This document shows positions 45,793 to 46,388 of a DNA stretch of 46,388 nt, in pieces. Both the position numbers and the translations under genes were made by a program. The number at the start of each line of letters is the position of its first letter. The stretch's first letter is position 1. Source of the DNA: Copromyces sp. CBS 386.78 (taxonomy: Eukaryota > Ascomycota > Sordariomycetes > Sordariales > Sordariaceae); contig MU839284.1 in the NCBI GenBank assembly GCA_030685235.1, forward strand, positions 1-46,388. Reading direction: 5' to 3'. Below the pieces are notes generated by a model. The model had not been told where the DNA came from. It saw nothing but the letters and a program-made list of their open reading frames with translations, and did no database searches.

Positions 45793-46388
45793 ATAAGAGT
45801 AAGGTATTATCGAGGCAATTTGTAACCGTCTTTCGGGCTTCAGGCTATAAATAAAGTATCAAATTTAGAAGGAATAATAAATTATCTCTTTATATTTATA
45901 GTTTAATTTTTATTTTTACCTTTAAATAAATACAATTATACTATTCTATTCCCCATATTTCCTGCCTACTATATTAAAGAAATCTATATACGAACTTAGT
46001 AAATACGACGCCTAGCGACTATATATCGATAAAGGCCGTATAATTCTTTTCCTTATTGTAGCGTTTATATAATATAGTTAATAAGGCGGAATATAAGCGA
46101 GTCGGTTATTAAAGAAGTAATTAGGTATAATAAATAATAGTATAGAAATATTAAGAATCGACGATAGAAGTCCTATTGCCCGTTTTAACGCCCTTACTCT
46201 TTTAAACTATAAACTATATATATAATTTATTTATAGAATTAGCTAATATTAATATTTATTAACTTAAATAATTTATCCTCTTATTTATCTCCTTTTAAAA
46301 AGAGAAAGTCTTTTCGCACTGCCCTCAATGTCTTCATACACTGCTCCCCCACTTTAATTTTTTTTTTGGACCAATAATCTCACACGCA
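45793..46388 (-). pseudogene. RIP-degraded CMGC-type protein kinase fragment
   Basis: On the minus strand near 46105-45985, conceptual translation reads TRLYSALLTILYKRYNKE then YTAFIDI-stop-SLGVVFTKFVY. This corresponds to kinase subdomains VIII and IX (TR-Y-R-APE ... DIWSLG), with Trp turned into stop and Glu into Lys as RIP would do. The TR-x-YRAPE form points to the CMGC group. No intact Asp-Phe-Gly or His-Arg-Asp motif could be read. The source gene and the reason it was repeated are unknown. Confidence 0.5.

Noticed and set aside
1..46388. CRISPR arrays, bacterial-type operons or ribosome-binding sites
   Set aside because: The window is fungal nuclear DNA with spliceosomal introns; the only short tandem array is the MITE minisatellite, without unique spacers.
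1..46388. Telomere repeats near the helicase relic
   Set aside because: No TTAGGG/CCCTAA array occurs; isolated CCCTAACCC-like words at 26581 and 45010 are single copies.

Overview
The window looks like part of the genome of a filamentous ascomycete, most probably a Sordariomycete close to Neurospora. The reasons are short introns (50-95 nt) with GTAAGT-like donors and CTAAC/CTGAC branch sites, Neurospora-style start contexts, a fungal gene set, and blocks of AT-rich, stop-filled transposon remains whose changes are G to A and C to T (for example Trp to stop and Asp to Asn). That pattern is expected of repeat-induced point mutation (RIP). The species call is inference, because no database was searched.

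Layout. Bases 1 to about 3860 are a RIP-degraded Ty1/copia retrotransposon on the + strand. Bases 3.9-37.9 kb are a normal gene island of about 50% GC. In order it holds a CTK2-like cyclin (+), an intron-containing tRNA-Leu(UAG), a GPI-anchored cupredoxin (+), a convergent tandem-cupredoxin/Rds1-ferritin-like fusion gene (-), a SUR7/PalI-type membrane protein (+), a TRAPPC12-like TPR protein (-), a seven-helix membrane protein with two micro-exons (+), a GH18 chitinase with a CBM1 (+), a small proline-rich secreted protein broken by a frameshift in a C run (+), a small single-span, probably mitochondrial protein (+), SSF1 (-) and RRP3 (+) back to back, and a CWF19-family splicing factor (-). 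From 37.92 kb to the end the DNA is again mostly RIP-degraded: a PIF/Harbinger DNA transposon with Myb/SANT-like and DDE-transposase remains, then a relic of a RecQ/telomere-linked-type helicase, then an intact, GC-rich, 841-bp non-autonomous DNA transposon (55-bp perfect terminal inverted repeats, 8-bp target duplication, minisatellite core), then a relic of a CMGC-type protein kinase.

How the genes relate. Most are unlinked housekeeping functions: transcription (CTK2-like cyclin), ribosome assembly (SSF1 and RRP3 sharing a 342-bp intergenic promoter), splicing (CWF19) and vesicle traffic (TRAPPC12). A second theme is cell surface and wall: the two cupredoxin genes, the SUR7-like protein, the chitinase and the proline-rich peptide. 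The most distinctive coding feature is the predicted secreted fusion of two cupredoxin domains with an Rds1/ferritin-like domain. Its second cupredoxin has lost two of the four type-1 copper ligands, and it lies tail to tail with a canonical single-domain relative. Exon models were built by hand from frame, splice sites and family conservation, without transcript data.
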